Source: Longimicrobium sp.
GTDB lineage: Bacteria > Gemmatimonadota > Gemmatimonadetes > Longimicrobiales > Longimicrobiaceae
Direction: 5' to 3'
DNA length: 64,000 nt
Assembly (NCBI RefSeq): GCF_035474595.1
Contig: NZ_DATIND010000025.1
Coordinates: 1 to 64,000 of the forward strand
Positions within the stretch are counted from its first letter, which is position 1, and the number at the start of each line of letters is the position of its first letter. This document shows, piece after piece, positions 52,124-60,642 of this stretch. The notes under the pieces were generated by a model, which was not told the origin of the DNA, made no database searches, and saw nothing but the letters and a program-made list of their open reading frames with translations. Made by a program: the position numbers and the translations under genes.

Positions 52124-53902
52124 ATGGCGAACGAGATGCAGTCGCTCACCCGCGGGTTCTTCGCGGGGTCCATCGACGATTCCATCCTCTTCCCCTACCC
52201 GCGCCTCCCGGACGACGAGGCCGCGCGCGTCACCGCGTTCCTCTCCGGGGTGACGGGCTACCTGGAGCGCGAGCTGGACCGCGAGTGGGTGGACGAGCAC
52301 GAGCAGGTGCCCCCGCACGTCGTCGCCGAGCTGGCGCGGATGGGGCTGTTCGGCATCGCCATCCCCGCCGAGTACGGGGGGATGGGGCTCAGCCAGAGCG
52401 CCTACTGCCGCATCTTCGAAGCGGTCACCGCGTACGACGTGGGGCTGGGGATCATCCTGGGCGTGCACCTTTCCATCGGCACCAAGGGGATCGTGCTCGC
52501 GGGAACGGACGAGCAGAAGCGGCTCTATCTGCCGAAAGCGGCCGCGGGCGAGTGGTTCGCCTCGTTCGCGCTCACCGAGCCCAACGCGGGGAGCGACGCG
52601 CAGGGGATCGAGAGCCGCGCGGAGCTGGACCCGGACACCGGCGAGTGGGTGCTGAACGGCGACAAGATCTGGATCGGCAACGGCTCGTTCAGCGAGATCG
52701 TGGTCACCTTCGCGCAGACGCCGGTGGAGCGCGACGGGCGCATGGTGGACCGCGTGACCACCTTCATCCTGCGCCCCGGCATGCCCGGCTTCGAGCGGGG
52801 CGAGCCGCTGCGCAAGATGGGCGCGCGGGGGAGCAACCAGGCCGAGCTGCACTTCCGCGGCGTGCGCGTGCCGCCGGAGAACGTGCTGGGCGAGGTGGGC
52901 GAGGGCTTCAAGCTGGCCATGCGCATCCTGAACTCCGGGCGGCAGGGCCTTTCCGCCGGCGCGGCGGGCGGGGTGAAGCGGTGCCTGGAGATGGCGTCCA
53001 CCTTCGCCGCCGGCCGGCGCCAGTTCAAGCGGCCGATCGCGGAGTTCGAGCTGATCCAGGGGAAGCTGGCGGCCATGGCGGCCGACGCCTTCACGGCCGA
53101 GAGCGTGGCGTACTTCACCACCGGGCTGGCCGACCGCGGCGACGTGGACTACGCGCTGGAGAGCGCCGCCGCCAAGGTGTGGAACAGCGAGGCCCTGGAC
53201 CGCGCGGTGGACGAGACGGTGCAGATCGCCGGCGGGCGCGGGTTCGTGAAGGGCTACCCGTACGAGCGGATGTACCGCGACGCGCGCATCACCCGCATCT
53301 TCGAGGGGACCAACGAGGTGCTGCGCCTGTTCGTGGGCTTGTCGGGGATCCAGGGCCCGGGCGAGTACCTGCGCCGCATCGGCGAGGCGCTGAAGCATCC
53401 GATCGAGGGCCTGGGGCTGCTGGGCGAGTTCGCCACCGGCCGGGTGCGGATGGCGCTGGGCCGCGGCGAGCCCAGCATCGACCGCGACGTGCACCCGGCG
53501 TTGCGCCGCCACTTCGACTACCTGGCCGACCACACCCGCGACCTGCGCGCCGCCACCGAGCGGGTGATCCGCACGCACGGCGCGGGGGTGGTGGAGCGGC
53601 AGTTCGTGGTGGCGCGGCTGGCCGACATGGCCATCGAGCTGTACGTGCGCGCCGCCACCCTCAGCCGCACGCAGGCGCTGCTGGACGCGCACGACGCCGG
53701 AGAGACCGTGGCGCCGCCGCTCACCAGCAGCGAGATGCCGCTCGACGGGGACTCGGTCGCGCGGGTGCTGCGCCTGTGCGACCTGGCCTGCCAGCGCTCG
53801 GGGCTGCGCTTCCGCGCCGCGCGCGTGGCGCTGAACGACGACCGCGACACGCTTCTCCGCGCGGTCGCGGCGGACGTCCTGGCGGAGTGCGGAAGTGCGT
53901 GA
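52124..53902 (+). CDS. Acyl-CoA dehydrogenase (long-chain ACAD9/VLCAD-like)
   Basis: 592 residues. The first 400 are a normal ACAD: GLFGIAIPAEYGGMGLSQSA, FALTEPNAGSDAQGIESRAE, KIWIGNGSFSEIVVTFAQTP and the end RITRIFEGTNEVLRLFVGLS with the catalytic-Glu region. A further 180 residues form an extra C-terminal helical domain, as in very-long-chain enzymes. It probably works in beta-oxidation. The last codons and the stop lie inside the 8-bp repeat array 53883-53937. Confidence 0.92.
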   Translation: MANEMQSLTRGFFAGSIDDSILFPYPRLPDDEAARVTAFLSGVTGYLERELDREWVDEHEQVPPHVVAELARMGLFGIAIPAEYGGMGLSQSAYCRIFEAVTAYDVGLGIILGVHLSIGTKGIVLAGTDEQKRLYLPKAAAGEWFASFALTEPNAGSDAQGIESRAELDPDTGEWVLNGDKIWIGNGSFSEIVVTFAQTPVERDGRMVDRVTTFILRPGMPGFERGEPLRKMGARGSNQAELHFRGVRVPPENVLGEVGEGFKLAMRILNSGRQGLSAGAAGGVKRCLEMASTFAAGRRQFKRPIAEFELIQGKLAAMAADAFTAESVAYFTTGLADRGDVDYALESAAAKVWNSEALDRAVDETVQIAGGRGFVKGYPYERMYRDARITRIFEGTNEVLRLFVGLSGIQGPGEYLRRIGEALKHPIEGLGLLGEFATGRVRMALGRGEPSIDRDVHPALRRHFDYLADHTRDLRAATERVIRTHGAGVVERQFVVARLADMAIELYVRAATLSRTQALLDAHDAGETVAPPLTSSEMPLDGDSVARVLRLCDLACQRSGLRFRAARVALNDDRDTLLRAVAADVLAECGSA

Positions 53903-53937
53903 GTGCGGAAGTGCGGAAGTGCGGAAGTGCGGGATGC
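53883..53937 (+). repeat. 8-bp tandem array overlapping the ACAD stop codon
   Basis: About six units of cggaagtg with variants (cgtgagtg), the reverse complement of the unit at 42695-42814. The coding frame ends within it (gtgcgTGAgtg), so unit gain or loss could move the stop. Confidence 0.88.
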
Positions 53938-54060
53938 GATCTCCTCCTCCCGGAGCGGTCCGCAGAATCGCGGGTGGGAGCATGCGGATGGGATGGAGGA
54001 GCTTCCGGCGGGGGAGGGCGGCGGAATCCGGCGTTGCCGCGGGAAAATTCGCGCGGACCC

Positions 54061-54089
54061 TTCCGCAACATCGGCCGATTCGTTATACT
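54061..54089 (+). promoter_or_regulatory. Candidate promoter of the tRNA-Leu/rnpB cluster
   Basis: ttccgc, 17 bases, tatact, about 130 bases before tRNA-Leu. The -10 is good, the -35 weak. Nothing else stands out in the 317-base spacer. Confidence 0.4.
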
Positions 54090-54219
54090 TACGGCCTTCG
54101 TCGATGCGGGCCTGCCGGTCGCGGGGCTCGAAGGCCGGGAGCTGGAAGCGCTTTCGGAGCATCGTTGCGGCGAGCCACCCGCTCGCCGCTTGCAGTCGGT
54201 GCCTGTTGTGGACAGCCAT

Positions 54220-54303
54220 GCTCCTGTGGCGGAATTGGTAGACGCGCTGGATTCAGGATCCAGTGGGCGCAAGCCCGTGGAGGTTCGAGTCCTCTCGGGA
54301 GCA
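54220..54303 (+). tRNA. tRNA-Leu(CAG)
   Basis: Class II tRNA with a long variable arm (gtgggcgcaagcccgt). Acceptor gctcctg/cgggagc, anticodon loop ttcagga, T-loop ttcgagt. Confidence 0.96.
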
Positions 54304-54335
54304 CTGTCCGCGGCACACGCACCGGTGGTTGGTTT

Positions 54336-54419
54336 GCCCAGGTGCTGAAACTGGTAGACAGGCCAGACTAAGGATCTGGTGCCTTAACCGGCGTGGAGGT
54401 TCGAGTCCTCTCCTGGGCA
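54336..54419 (+). tRNA. tRNA-Leu(AAG)
   Basis: Class II tRNA. Acceptor gcccagg/cctgggc, anticodon loop ctaagga, variable arm tgccttaaccggcgt. AAG is an uncommon bacterial Leu anticodon (GAG is usual), an oddity worth noting. Confidence 0.95.
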
Positions 54420-54440
54420 CTGCCGGATTTGAAAACACGG

Positions 54441-54830
54441 GTCGGGAGGCGAGTGAGGATCGCGGCGCTCCTTGAGGGCGTCGAGGAAAGTCCGAGCTCC
54501 GCAGGGCAGGGTGCCGGCTAACGGCCGGGCGTCGCAAGGCGACGGAAAGTGCCACAGAGAACAGACCGCCGATGGCTCCCGCCGGGAGCACAGGCAAGGG
54601 TGAAACGGTGCGGTAAGAGCGCACCGCCCCGCCGGCAACGTCGGGGGCAGGGCAAACCCCACCCGGAGCAAGGCCGAACAGGAACGAGGCGCTGCCCGCG
54701 CCGCGAAGGATTCCGGTCCTTCACAGTTCCGGGTAGGCCGCACGAGGCCGGTGGCAACATCGGTCCCAGAGAAATGATCCTCGGCCCGTTCGCGGGCTGA
54801 CAGAACTCGGCTTATTCCGCCTCCCGCCCG
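54441..54830 (+). ncRNA. rnpB: RNase P RNA (class A)
   Basis: Catalytic RNA maturing tRNA 5' ends. Key conserved blocks: gaggaaagtccgagctccgc (P4/CR I), gggcagggtgccgg and taacggccggg, the acagagaaca region, ggtaagagcgcaccg, gggcaaacccc, and the 3' block agaactcggcttat. The ends pair (cgggaggcg near 54443 with cgcctcccg near 54819). The size of about 390 nucleotides is normal. It lies between two tRNA genes and is probably co-transcribed with them. Confidence 0.96.
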
Positions 54831-54836
54831 AATTGC

Positions 54837-54910
<74 letters not shown>

Positions 54911-54918
54911 CTGAAGGA

Positions 54919-54957
54919 AACCCCGCGCCGCTGCAATTGCAGCGGCGCGGGGTTTTT
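54919..54957 (+). terminator. Terminator of the rnpB-tRNA cluster
   Basis: Perfect palindrome of 18-base arms (aaccccgcgccgctgcaa and complement) followed by TTTTTG. It is duplicated, with the tRNA, at 56773-56810. Confidence 0.93.
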
Positions 54958-55057
54958 GTTTTCTCCCTCCGCCCTCTCCGCGTTCCAGGATGATGTAAAT
55001 GATTCTTGCCACAAAGGGGAATTATGTATAGGATTTTTTACACACAGAAGGAGGCGC

Positions 55058-55408
55058 ATGAAATCTCCAAACCGAACTCCCCTGCGTTCCGGCGCGGCTC
55101 CCAAGGCGGTCGAGCAGGCGGTGGCACGCCTCGGCGCGCACATCGCGACCGCGCGGCTGCGTCGCGGGATGACGCAGGCCGAGGTGGCGCAGAAGGCCGG
55201 CATCACGCGTCCCACGCTCGTCGCGGTGGAGCAAGGCAGAACGGGGACGGGGATCGGCGCGTACGTGGCCGTGCTGTGGGCGCTCGGTCTCGACCACGAT
55301 GTCGAGGACGTCGCCGCGCCGGAGCGGGACGCGGAGGGGATCGCGCTCGAGTCCGCGCGGCTGCCGGAGCGCGCGCGCCGGCCCGCCCGGCTGGACGACG
55401 ACTTCTGA
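55058..55408 (+). CDS. hipB: HipB-like antitoxin, helix-turn-helix
   Basis: 116 residues. The XRE-type HTH is RLRRGMTQAEVAQKAGITRP with LVAVEQGRTGTGIGAYVAVL; the last part is acidic and disordered, as in antitoxins. ATG at 55058 with aaggagg upstream. Promoter-like ttgcca-N17-taggat at 55006-55034. The stop overlaps the toxin start by one base. It binds DNA and neutralises HipA. Confidence 0.88.
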   Translation: MKSPNRTPLRSGAAPKAVEQAVARLGAHIATARLRRGMTQAEVAQKAGITRPTLVAVEQGRTGTGIGAYVAVLWALGLDHDVEDVAAPERDAEGIALESARLPERARRPARLDDDF

Positions 55409-56685
55409 TGCGGCAGCGCGCGGAGTGCTTCGTCTATCTCCAGATGCCGGGGACGCTGGAGGTGGTCACGTGCGGCCGGTTCGAGCGCGAGGTTACGCGG
55501 ACCGGGCGTGCGGTCGGGCGGTTCGTGTACGGGCGGAGCTATCGCGCGCGGACCGACGCGGTGCCGCTGGACCCCTACCATCTACCCATCTCGTCCACGG
55601 TAAGGGAGACGGCGAAGCTCGATGGAGTTTTCGGCGCGTTGAGGGATGCGGCTCCCGACGCATGGGGGCGGCGGGTGATCGAGAGGATTCTGGGGCGCCC
55701 TGATCTCGATGAGGTCGACTTCCTCCTCGAATCGCCGCAGGACCGCGCGGGCGCGCTGTCGTTCGGGCGTGGAACTGTGCCTCCCGCGCCCGTCCGCGAG
55801 TTCAACCGCGTCGTCCAGCTGGCCGAGCTCCGCCGCGCGGTGGGGCTCCTGGAAGACGACCACCCGGGAGAGCCGGTTGCGCGGCAGATCCTCGATCTAT
55901 TGGAACCCGGTACCTCGCTGGGCGGCGCGCGCCCGAAGAACGTGGTGGAGGACGAGGCAGGTCTCTGGATCGCGAAGTTTCCCCAGCGGGGCGACCGGTG
56001 GAACAACGCGCCCGTCGAGGCGGCGATGCTCGCGCTGGCAGCGAGGTGCGGGATTCGGGTCCCCGAAACGCGGGTGGAGCGGGTCGGGGACGAGGCGGTG
56101 CTCCTGGTGAAGCGGTTCGATCGCGAACGCGTCACCGGCGAGGGTGGAGAGGCCGCATACCTCAGGCACCGGATGGTGAGTGCCCTGACGGTGCTCGACG
56201 TGGAGGAAAGTCCCACCGACCGCGCGGGCTGGTCGTACGTGCTGCTTGCGGACGAGCTTCAGCGCTGGTCGGGCCGGCCACGTGAGGACAGGGCCGAGCT
56301 CTTCCGGCGCGTGGTGTTAAACGCGCTGATCTCGAACGTCGACGACCATCCCCGCAACCACGCCCTCATCGCGCCCGGCCGCGCCTGGCGTCTTGCTCCG
56401 GCGTACGACCTCACCCCGAATCCGCGGCAGGGGATCGAGGGCCGGCGGCTCGCGATGGAATGCGGGCGCTTCGGCCGTATCGCGCGGCGCGACAACCTGC
56501 TCTCCGCGGCCAACCACTTCGGGTTCCGCAGCGAGGAGGCGAACGCTGTGATCGACGAGATGAAGGTCATCGTCGAGCGCCACTGGCGCAGCGACGTCCT
56601 TCAGCACGGGGGCAGCGAACGCGACTGCCGGGTGGTCGAGCCTGCGTTCGTGTACCCCGGATTCGAGTACGCAACCAGTTCCTGA
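55408..56685 (+). CDS. hipA: HipA-like serine/threonine kinase toxin
   Basis: 425 residues. N-lobe domain RETAKLDGVFGALRDAAPDA with WGRRVIERILGRPDL; kinase ATP loop in LLEPGTSLGGARPKNVVEDE (Gly-rich loop with Ser) and WIAKFPQRGD; catalytic segment NALISNVDDHPRNHALI (Asp/Asn) and LAPAYDLTPNP (metal Asp). HipA kinases phosphorylate aminoacyl-tRNA synthetases and cause dormancy. The stop lies five bases before the damaged tRNA-Arg copy. Confidence 0.93.
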   Translation: MRQRAECFVYLQMPGTLEVVTCGRFEREVTRTGRAVGRFVYGRSYRARTDAVPLDPYHLPISSTVRETAKLDGVFGALRDAAPDAWGRRVIERILGRPDLDEVDFLLESPQDRAGALSFGRGTVPPAPVREFNRVVQLAELRRAVGLLEDDHPGEPVARQILDLLEPGTSLGGARPKNVVEDEAGLWIAKFPQRGDRWNNAPVEAAMLALAARCGIRVPETRVERVGDEAVLLVKRFDRERVTGEGGEAAYLRHRMVSALTVLDVEESPTDRAGWSYVLLADELQRWSGRPREDRAELFRRVVLNALISNVDDHPRNHALIAPGRAWRLAPAYDLTPNPRQGIEGRRLAMECGRFGRIARRDNLLSAANHFGFRSEEANAVIDEMKVIVERHWRSDVLQHGGSERDCRVVEPAFVYPGFEYATSS

Positions 56686-56690
56686 TGTGA

Positions 56691-56764
<74 letters not shown>

Positions 56765-56772
56765 CTGAAGGA

Positions 56773-56810
56773 AACCCCGCGCCGCTGCATCCGCAGTGGC
56801 GCGGGGTTTT
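56773..56810 (+). terminator. Terminator copy 2
   Basis: aaccccgcgccgctgca-tcc-gcagtggcgcggggtt followed by TTTTTG, the duplicated partner of 54919-54957. Confidence 0.9.
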
Positions 56811-56944
56811 TGTTTCTCCCTCCACAGCCTTCTTCGGCTCTCGCCGACTTCCCCGCGACGCTGCTCCGTGCTCTTCCGCCTGTCGGGAGATCGGGGCCCG
56901 GCGCAGCGTACGATGGTTTCACCCGCGTGCGTGCGGCACCCCCA

Positions 56945-58783
56945 TCAGTTCAGCGGCACCAGGCCGTTGGTGATGACCAGCTGCTGGTAGCCGCAGGCGG
57001 CGTCGGCCTGCTGCACCTGGGGATTGTCCGTGTTCAGCGTCAGGTTCCCGTACGCGTCGGTGTACCCGGCCACCACCTGCCACCCGTCGCCATAGTCTGC
57101 GATCGTGCAGGTGACGACGTTGCCGGTGCCGCTGCCGTAGCTCCACAGCTGGCCGTAGCCGCCCCCGTTCTGCGTCCACCCGCTGCCGATCTCCTGCGTG
57201 GGCATCAGCCAGCTGTTGTACACGGTGGCCTTGGCGAACGCGCCCGAGTATCCCGACGTGTTCCCGAACCCGTCGCCGTTGAACAGCGCGTAGCACAGGT
57301 CCGCGGGCGGATACTCGGGAAGCGGGCCACCGCCGGACGCCTGCAGCCAGAACTCCGTCGAGGTGACGTACGACCCGCGCAGGTGCCCGGGCTCCTGCGC
57401 GAAGTCGGTGAACCAGACCGACAGCTCGTCCTCGGCCGAGGCGATGTACTCGGCGCAGGGGCCGTTGGGCGCGGTGACGGAGCTGATGGTGCCGTACCAC
57501 CACTGCTTGGTGGCCGGGGCGTTCTGGTAGGTGCGGCGCTCCACCGTGTACAGCTGCCCGGTGATGCTCACCTGCAGGTTCAGGTTGAGCGTGCTGGTGA
57601 TCTGGTCGCCCATCGTGGTCCAGTACGCGTCGCCGTTCACCACGTCGTCGGGCGAACTGGCCAGCACGCCCAGCTGCATGCTCTGGTGGGTGACCGGGTT
57701 CGCGTACGGCGCCGCCCACACCTGCTGCAGGGTGCCGTTGCCCTTCGCGTTCAGCAGCGTGTCGTGCGCGGTGGCCACGTAGTTCACCGTGGCGTCCGAC
57801 GCGGCCTTGAGCATCGCCTGGTAGGTCTCCAGCGTGATGGGGCCGCTGCCGCCGGCGCCGTTGGCCGCATCCTGCGCCGCGGTCATCCCCGCGCTGATCA
57901 GCGCGCCCACGGCGCCGCCCACGTCGGGAATCAGGTTGGCCGCCGCCTGCAGCGCGCCGAACAGGCAGTCGGTCAGGATCTGCAGCCCGGGGTCGGTGAT
58001 CGGGGCCTCGTTGAAGGTGTCGTAGATCCCCGCGAACATCGCCAGCGCGTCGGCGGTGGAGATCTGCAGCGTAGAGACCGTCTTGTTCAGCACCTTCAGC
58101 ACCCGGTCGACGTTGGCGTCGGTGGGGTCCGGGAGCGCGCCGTAGTCGTACTGCTGCAGCCCCATGATCCCCCGGCTCGTGGTCCACTCCCAGGTGGGCC
58201 AGCCGGCGAAGAAGCCCTGCGCCTGCGCGGTGCGCATCACGGCGTTGGCCCACACCGCGGGGTCGGCCAGGTTGCCCAGCCGCCGCGCCTGCTGCAGCGA
58301 CTGGAAGAGCGTGGCGTTGGGCGCGTCGTAGAACGTGACCCCCGGGTACCCGGCGCCGAACGCCAGCGCGGTGACGGCGGTCCCGTCGCTCTGGTAGGTG
58401 GGGATGGCCATCTGGTAGCCGTTCGCCTGCGACCAGCGCATCACCGCCTGCCCCCACCCCGCCGGGTCGTTCGTCTGGAACGGCTCCATCTGCGAGACCG
58501 GGATCTGGATCAGCGACAGGGCGGCGTGCGGGGCGATCAGGATCACGCCCCACGTCCCGTCTCCCACCTCCCACGTGGGGATGGCGCCGGCCTGGCCCTG
58601 CGCCTGCGCCCAGAGCATCACGGTGGTCACCGCGTACGCCCCCATCGGCGTAGAGGGGTCGGGCGCGAACGGTGCCAGGTCGGAGGTCGCCACGTCTTGC
58701 CAGCTCAGCATCTGCACGGGCGCGGGGGGCGCAGCGTCGCCCACCAGCGAGGGGACGGGAACGGCGTGGGACTGGGTGGTCAT
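56945..58783 (-). CDS. Unknown 612-residue protein with three internal N-terminal repeats
   Basis: Residues about 45-195 contain three copies of a segment with the pattern W-x2-AVMR-x-(A/S)QA-x-G then P-TW/TY: TTVMLWAQAQGQAGAIPTWE, QAVMRWSQANGYQMAIPTYQ and NAVMRTAQAQGFFAGWPTWE. A Gly/Ala-rich hydrophobic stretch (LIPDVGGAVGALISAGMTAA) near the middle could be membrane-active; the second half is Tyr/Gly/Asn-rich and beta-like. There is no signal peptide. Start at 58783 after tggagcagag. It may be a pore-forming or glycan-binding effector. It lies between two tRNA remnants. Confidence 0.65.
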   Translation of the reverse strand: MTTQSHAVPVPSLVGDAAPPAPVQMLSWQDVATSDLAPFAPDPSTPMGAYAVTTVMLWAQAQGQAGAIPTWEVGDGTWGVILIAPHAALSLIQIPVSQMEPFQTNDPAGWGQAVMRWSQANGYQMAIPTYQSDGTAVTALAFGAGYPGVTFYDAPNATLFQSLQQARRLGNLADPAVWANAVMRTAQAQGFFAGWPTWEWTTSRGIMGLQQYDYGALPDPTDANVDRVLKVLNKTVSTLQISTADALAMFAGIYDTFNEAPITDPGLQILTDCLFGALQAAANLIPDVGGAVGALISAGMTAAQDAANGAGGSGPITLETYQAMLKAASDATVNYVATAHDTLLNAKGNGTLQQVWAAPYANPVTHQSMQLGVLASSPDDVVNGDAYWTTMGDQITSTLNLNLQVSITGQLYTVERRTYQNAPATKQWWYGTISSVTAPNGPCAEYIASAEDELSVWFTDFAQEPGHLRGSYVTSTEFWLQASGGGPLPEYPPADLCYALFNGDGFGNTSGYSGAFAKATVYNSWLMPTQEIGSGWTQNGGGYGQLWSYGSGTGNVVTCTIADYGDGWQVVAGYTDAYGNLTLNTDNPQVQQADAACGYQQLVITNGLVPLN

Positions 58784-59065
58784 CTCTGCTCCAGTTCGGG
58801 GGGGAGGCACCGTCCGTGACCATCACGCACGGTCGCGGAGCGTCTTCGCTCCGGGCCCGGCAAGGGCAACGCACATTCCCGACGGGTGTGCCAGATGCAA
58901 TTCGTTGGCGGATAAAAATTTGAGGAACAACGTGAGATTTTCGGCGGCGCGATGTCTGAAACGCTTCGTTACATCCCCTGTAACGGCCGAAGAGGGGGAG
59001 ATGAAGAAGAGGTGGCGATGCAGAGGCGTGGACTGATCGAGACGCCGATCCCGATCGGCGAAACT

Positions 59066-59094
59066 GGTCACGAGTTCGAATCGCGCCGGGCGCA
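59066..59094 (+). other. Third tRNA-Arg-like 3' remnant
   Basis: ggtcacgagttcgaatcgcg plus ccgggcgca: T-arm and 3' acceptor of the tRNA-Arg type with a degenerate T-stem and no recognisable 5' half, followed after ten bases by a terminator related to those at 54919 and 56773. Confidence 0.55.
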
Positions 59095-59104
59095 CCGAAC
59101 GGAA

Positions 59105-59142
59105 AACCCCGCGATCGCCGCACTTGCAGCGGTCGCGGGGTT
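59105..59142 (+). terminator. Terminator copy 3
   Basis: aaccccgcgatcgc ... gcggtcgcggggtt followed by tcgcg. Same outline as the other two terminators. Confidence 0.65.
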
Positions 59143-59320
59143 TCGCGTTGGGCCCGTTCACCCGACCCGGACCCGAATCAGCCTGAAGCGCTGGTGAAAC
59201 CCCTCACGCAGGCGAGCAGACGATTCTCCTGGCGGACCTGGCCGCGGGATCACGAAACGGCGGAGACGGGCGATCCTGCGCGCCTTGCCGTCGCGCGCCG
59301 CCCGCCGGTTCGTCCTCCGC

Positions 59321-59430
59321 TCAGCTCAGCGGGCTCGGGTTGTTGACGATCAGGGGCTGCTGATAGCCGTACTCCTGCGCGGCCCACTGCACGTTGGGGT
59401 CGGAGGTGTCGAGGTGAGCGTGCCCTGGCC
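59321..59430 (-). pseudogene. C-terminal remnant of a paralogue of the 56945 gene
   Basis: Reading leftward the last codons give HLDTSDPNVQWAAQEYGYQQ then PLIVNNPSPLS and stop, which lines up with the end of the 56945 protein (LNTDNPQVQQADAACGYQQ then LVITNGLVPLN). No upstream part of the gene remains before the glycosyltransferase operon. Confidence 0.65.
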
Positions 59431-59445
59431 CGCGGGTTCCGTTCG

Positions 59446-60642
59446 TTACGCTCCCTGCTCGGCCGAGCTTCCCGGGAGCACCGCGCGGCGGGTGGGCTCC
59501 CAGACGTGGTCGTCGGCGCCGCGGGCCAGGCGCGCCAGGGCGCCGATCACCGCGAGGTTGCCCCACACCGGGAAGGCGGCCATCGCCAGGATGCGCGGCA
59601 TCGGGCGGTCCTGCGGCCACGCCCAGCCGAGGGCCGCGAGCGCGTTCACGGCGGCGGCGGCGGCCAGCGCGGCGGCGGCCCACAGGTGCCCGGGGGCCAG
59701 CCAGGCGAGCGCGACGACGGCGAGAAGGGCGGCCGGCGGCACCGCCCAGCGGCAGAGCTTGTGGCTCCACAGCTTCAGCGCGAAGCCGCCGTGGCGGAAC
59801 GGGTCCAGCAGCCGGCGCTTGTGCCAGAGCGTGTCGATCCCCCGGCTGATCGTGCGCGTCTTGCGGTGGAACTCGCGGTGCAGCGAGGCCGTGCGCGGGA
59901 CGGCGCAGAGTGCGTCGGCGGCCGAGACGGAGCGGTAGCCGTGCTCGCGCGCGATCAGCGGCGCGGCCAGGTCGCGGCTCAGGTTCTCGGGGAAGGGGAC
60001 GCGGTGCAGCTCGTTGAGGATGGCGTACAGGCATCCCGACGCGCCCACGATCCCCCCCAGCCGCGTTTCCAGGTCCCGCAGCGCCATCTCGTACCCCACG
60101 TACCCCGTCTCCGCCACGTTCGCGCACCCGTCCGCCGCGGCCACGCTCACGTCGCGCCCCGACACCACGCCCACCGACGCATCCCCAAACCGCCGGGCGA
60201 GCGCCTTCAGCGCGCCCGGGTGCACGCGGATGGACGCGTCGGTGTTCACCACGATGCTGCCGGTGAGGTGCGGGATGGCGGCGTTCTCGGCCGCCGTCTT
60301 CCCGCCGCGCCGCTCGCGCCGGAGCAGCGACACGCCGCGGCCGGCGTACGACCGCGCGATGTCGTCGGTCGCGTCGGTAGAGGCGTCGGAGATCACCAGC
60401 AGCTGCAGGCGGCCGCGCGGATAGTCGGCGGCCAGCAGCGCGTCGAGCGCGCCGGGGAGCTGCGCTTCCTCGTTGTACGCGGGAAGGGAGACGCTGAGCA
60501 GCGGCCACTCCGCCGGGTCCGCCGGCGCCGCGGGGGCGGGGCGGAACGGGGCGAGCAGGCGCAGTGCCAGCGGATACCCGGCGTATGCGTAGAGCGCCAG
60601 CGCCACGGGGAGCGCGGCCAGGATGCAGGCGAGCGTGTTCAT
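59446..60642 (-). CDS. Family 2 glycosyltransferase, membrane-bound
   Basis: 398 residues. An N-terminal membrane helix (ILAALPVALALYAYAGYPLA) precedes a GT2 domain: LSVSLPAYNEEAQLPGALDA, VISDASTDATDDIARSYA, NTDASIRVHPGALKALARRF and a catalytic-region ED-type motif in FPENLSRDLAAPLI. Two or three C-terminal membrane helices follow. It probably polymerises or transfers sugars from nucleotide sugars at the inner membrane. It overlaps the upstream gene by four bases. Confidence 0.9.
   Translation of the reverse strand: MNTLACILAALPVALALYAYAGYPLALRLLAPFRPAPAAPADPAEWPLLSVSLPAYNEEAQLPGALDALLAADYPRGRLQLLVISDASTDATDDIARSYAGRGVSLLRRERRGGKTAAENAAIPHLTGSIVVNTDASIRVHPGALKALARRFGDASVGVVSGRDVSVAAADGCANVAETGYVGYEMALRDLETRLGGIVGASGCLYAILNELHRVPFPENLSRDLAAPLIAREHGYRSVSAADALCAVPRTASLHREFHRKTRTISRGIDTLWHKRRLLDPFRHGGFALKLWSHKLCRWAVPPAALLAVVALAWLAPGHLWAAAALAAAAAVNALAALGWAWPQDRPMPRILAMAAFPVWGNLAVIGALARLARGADDHVWEPTRRAVLPGSSAEQGA

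Noticed and set aside
58965-58985. PHO-box-like gttacatcccctgtaac
   Set aside because: It is an inverted, not an 11-base direct, repeat and precedes no phosphate gene.
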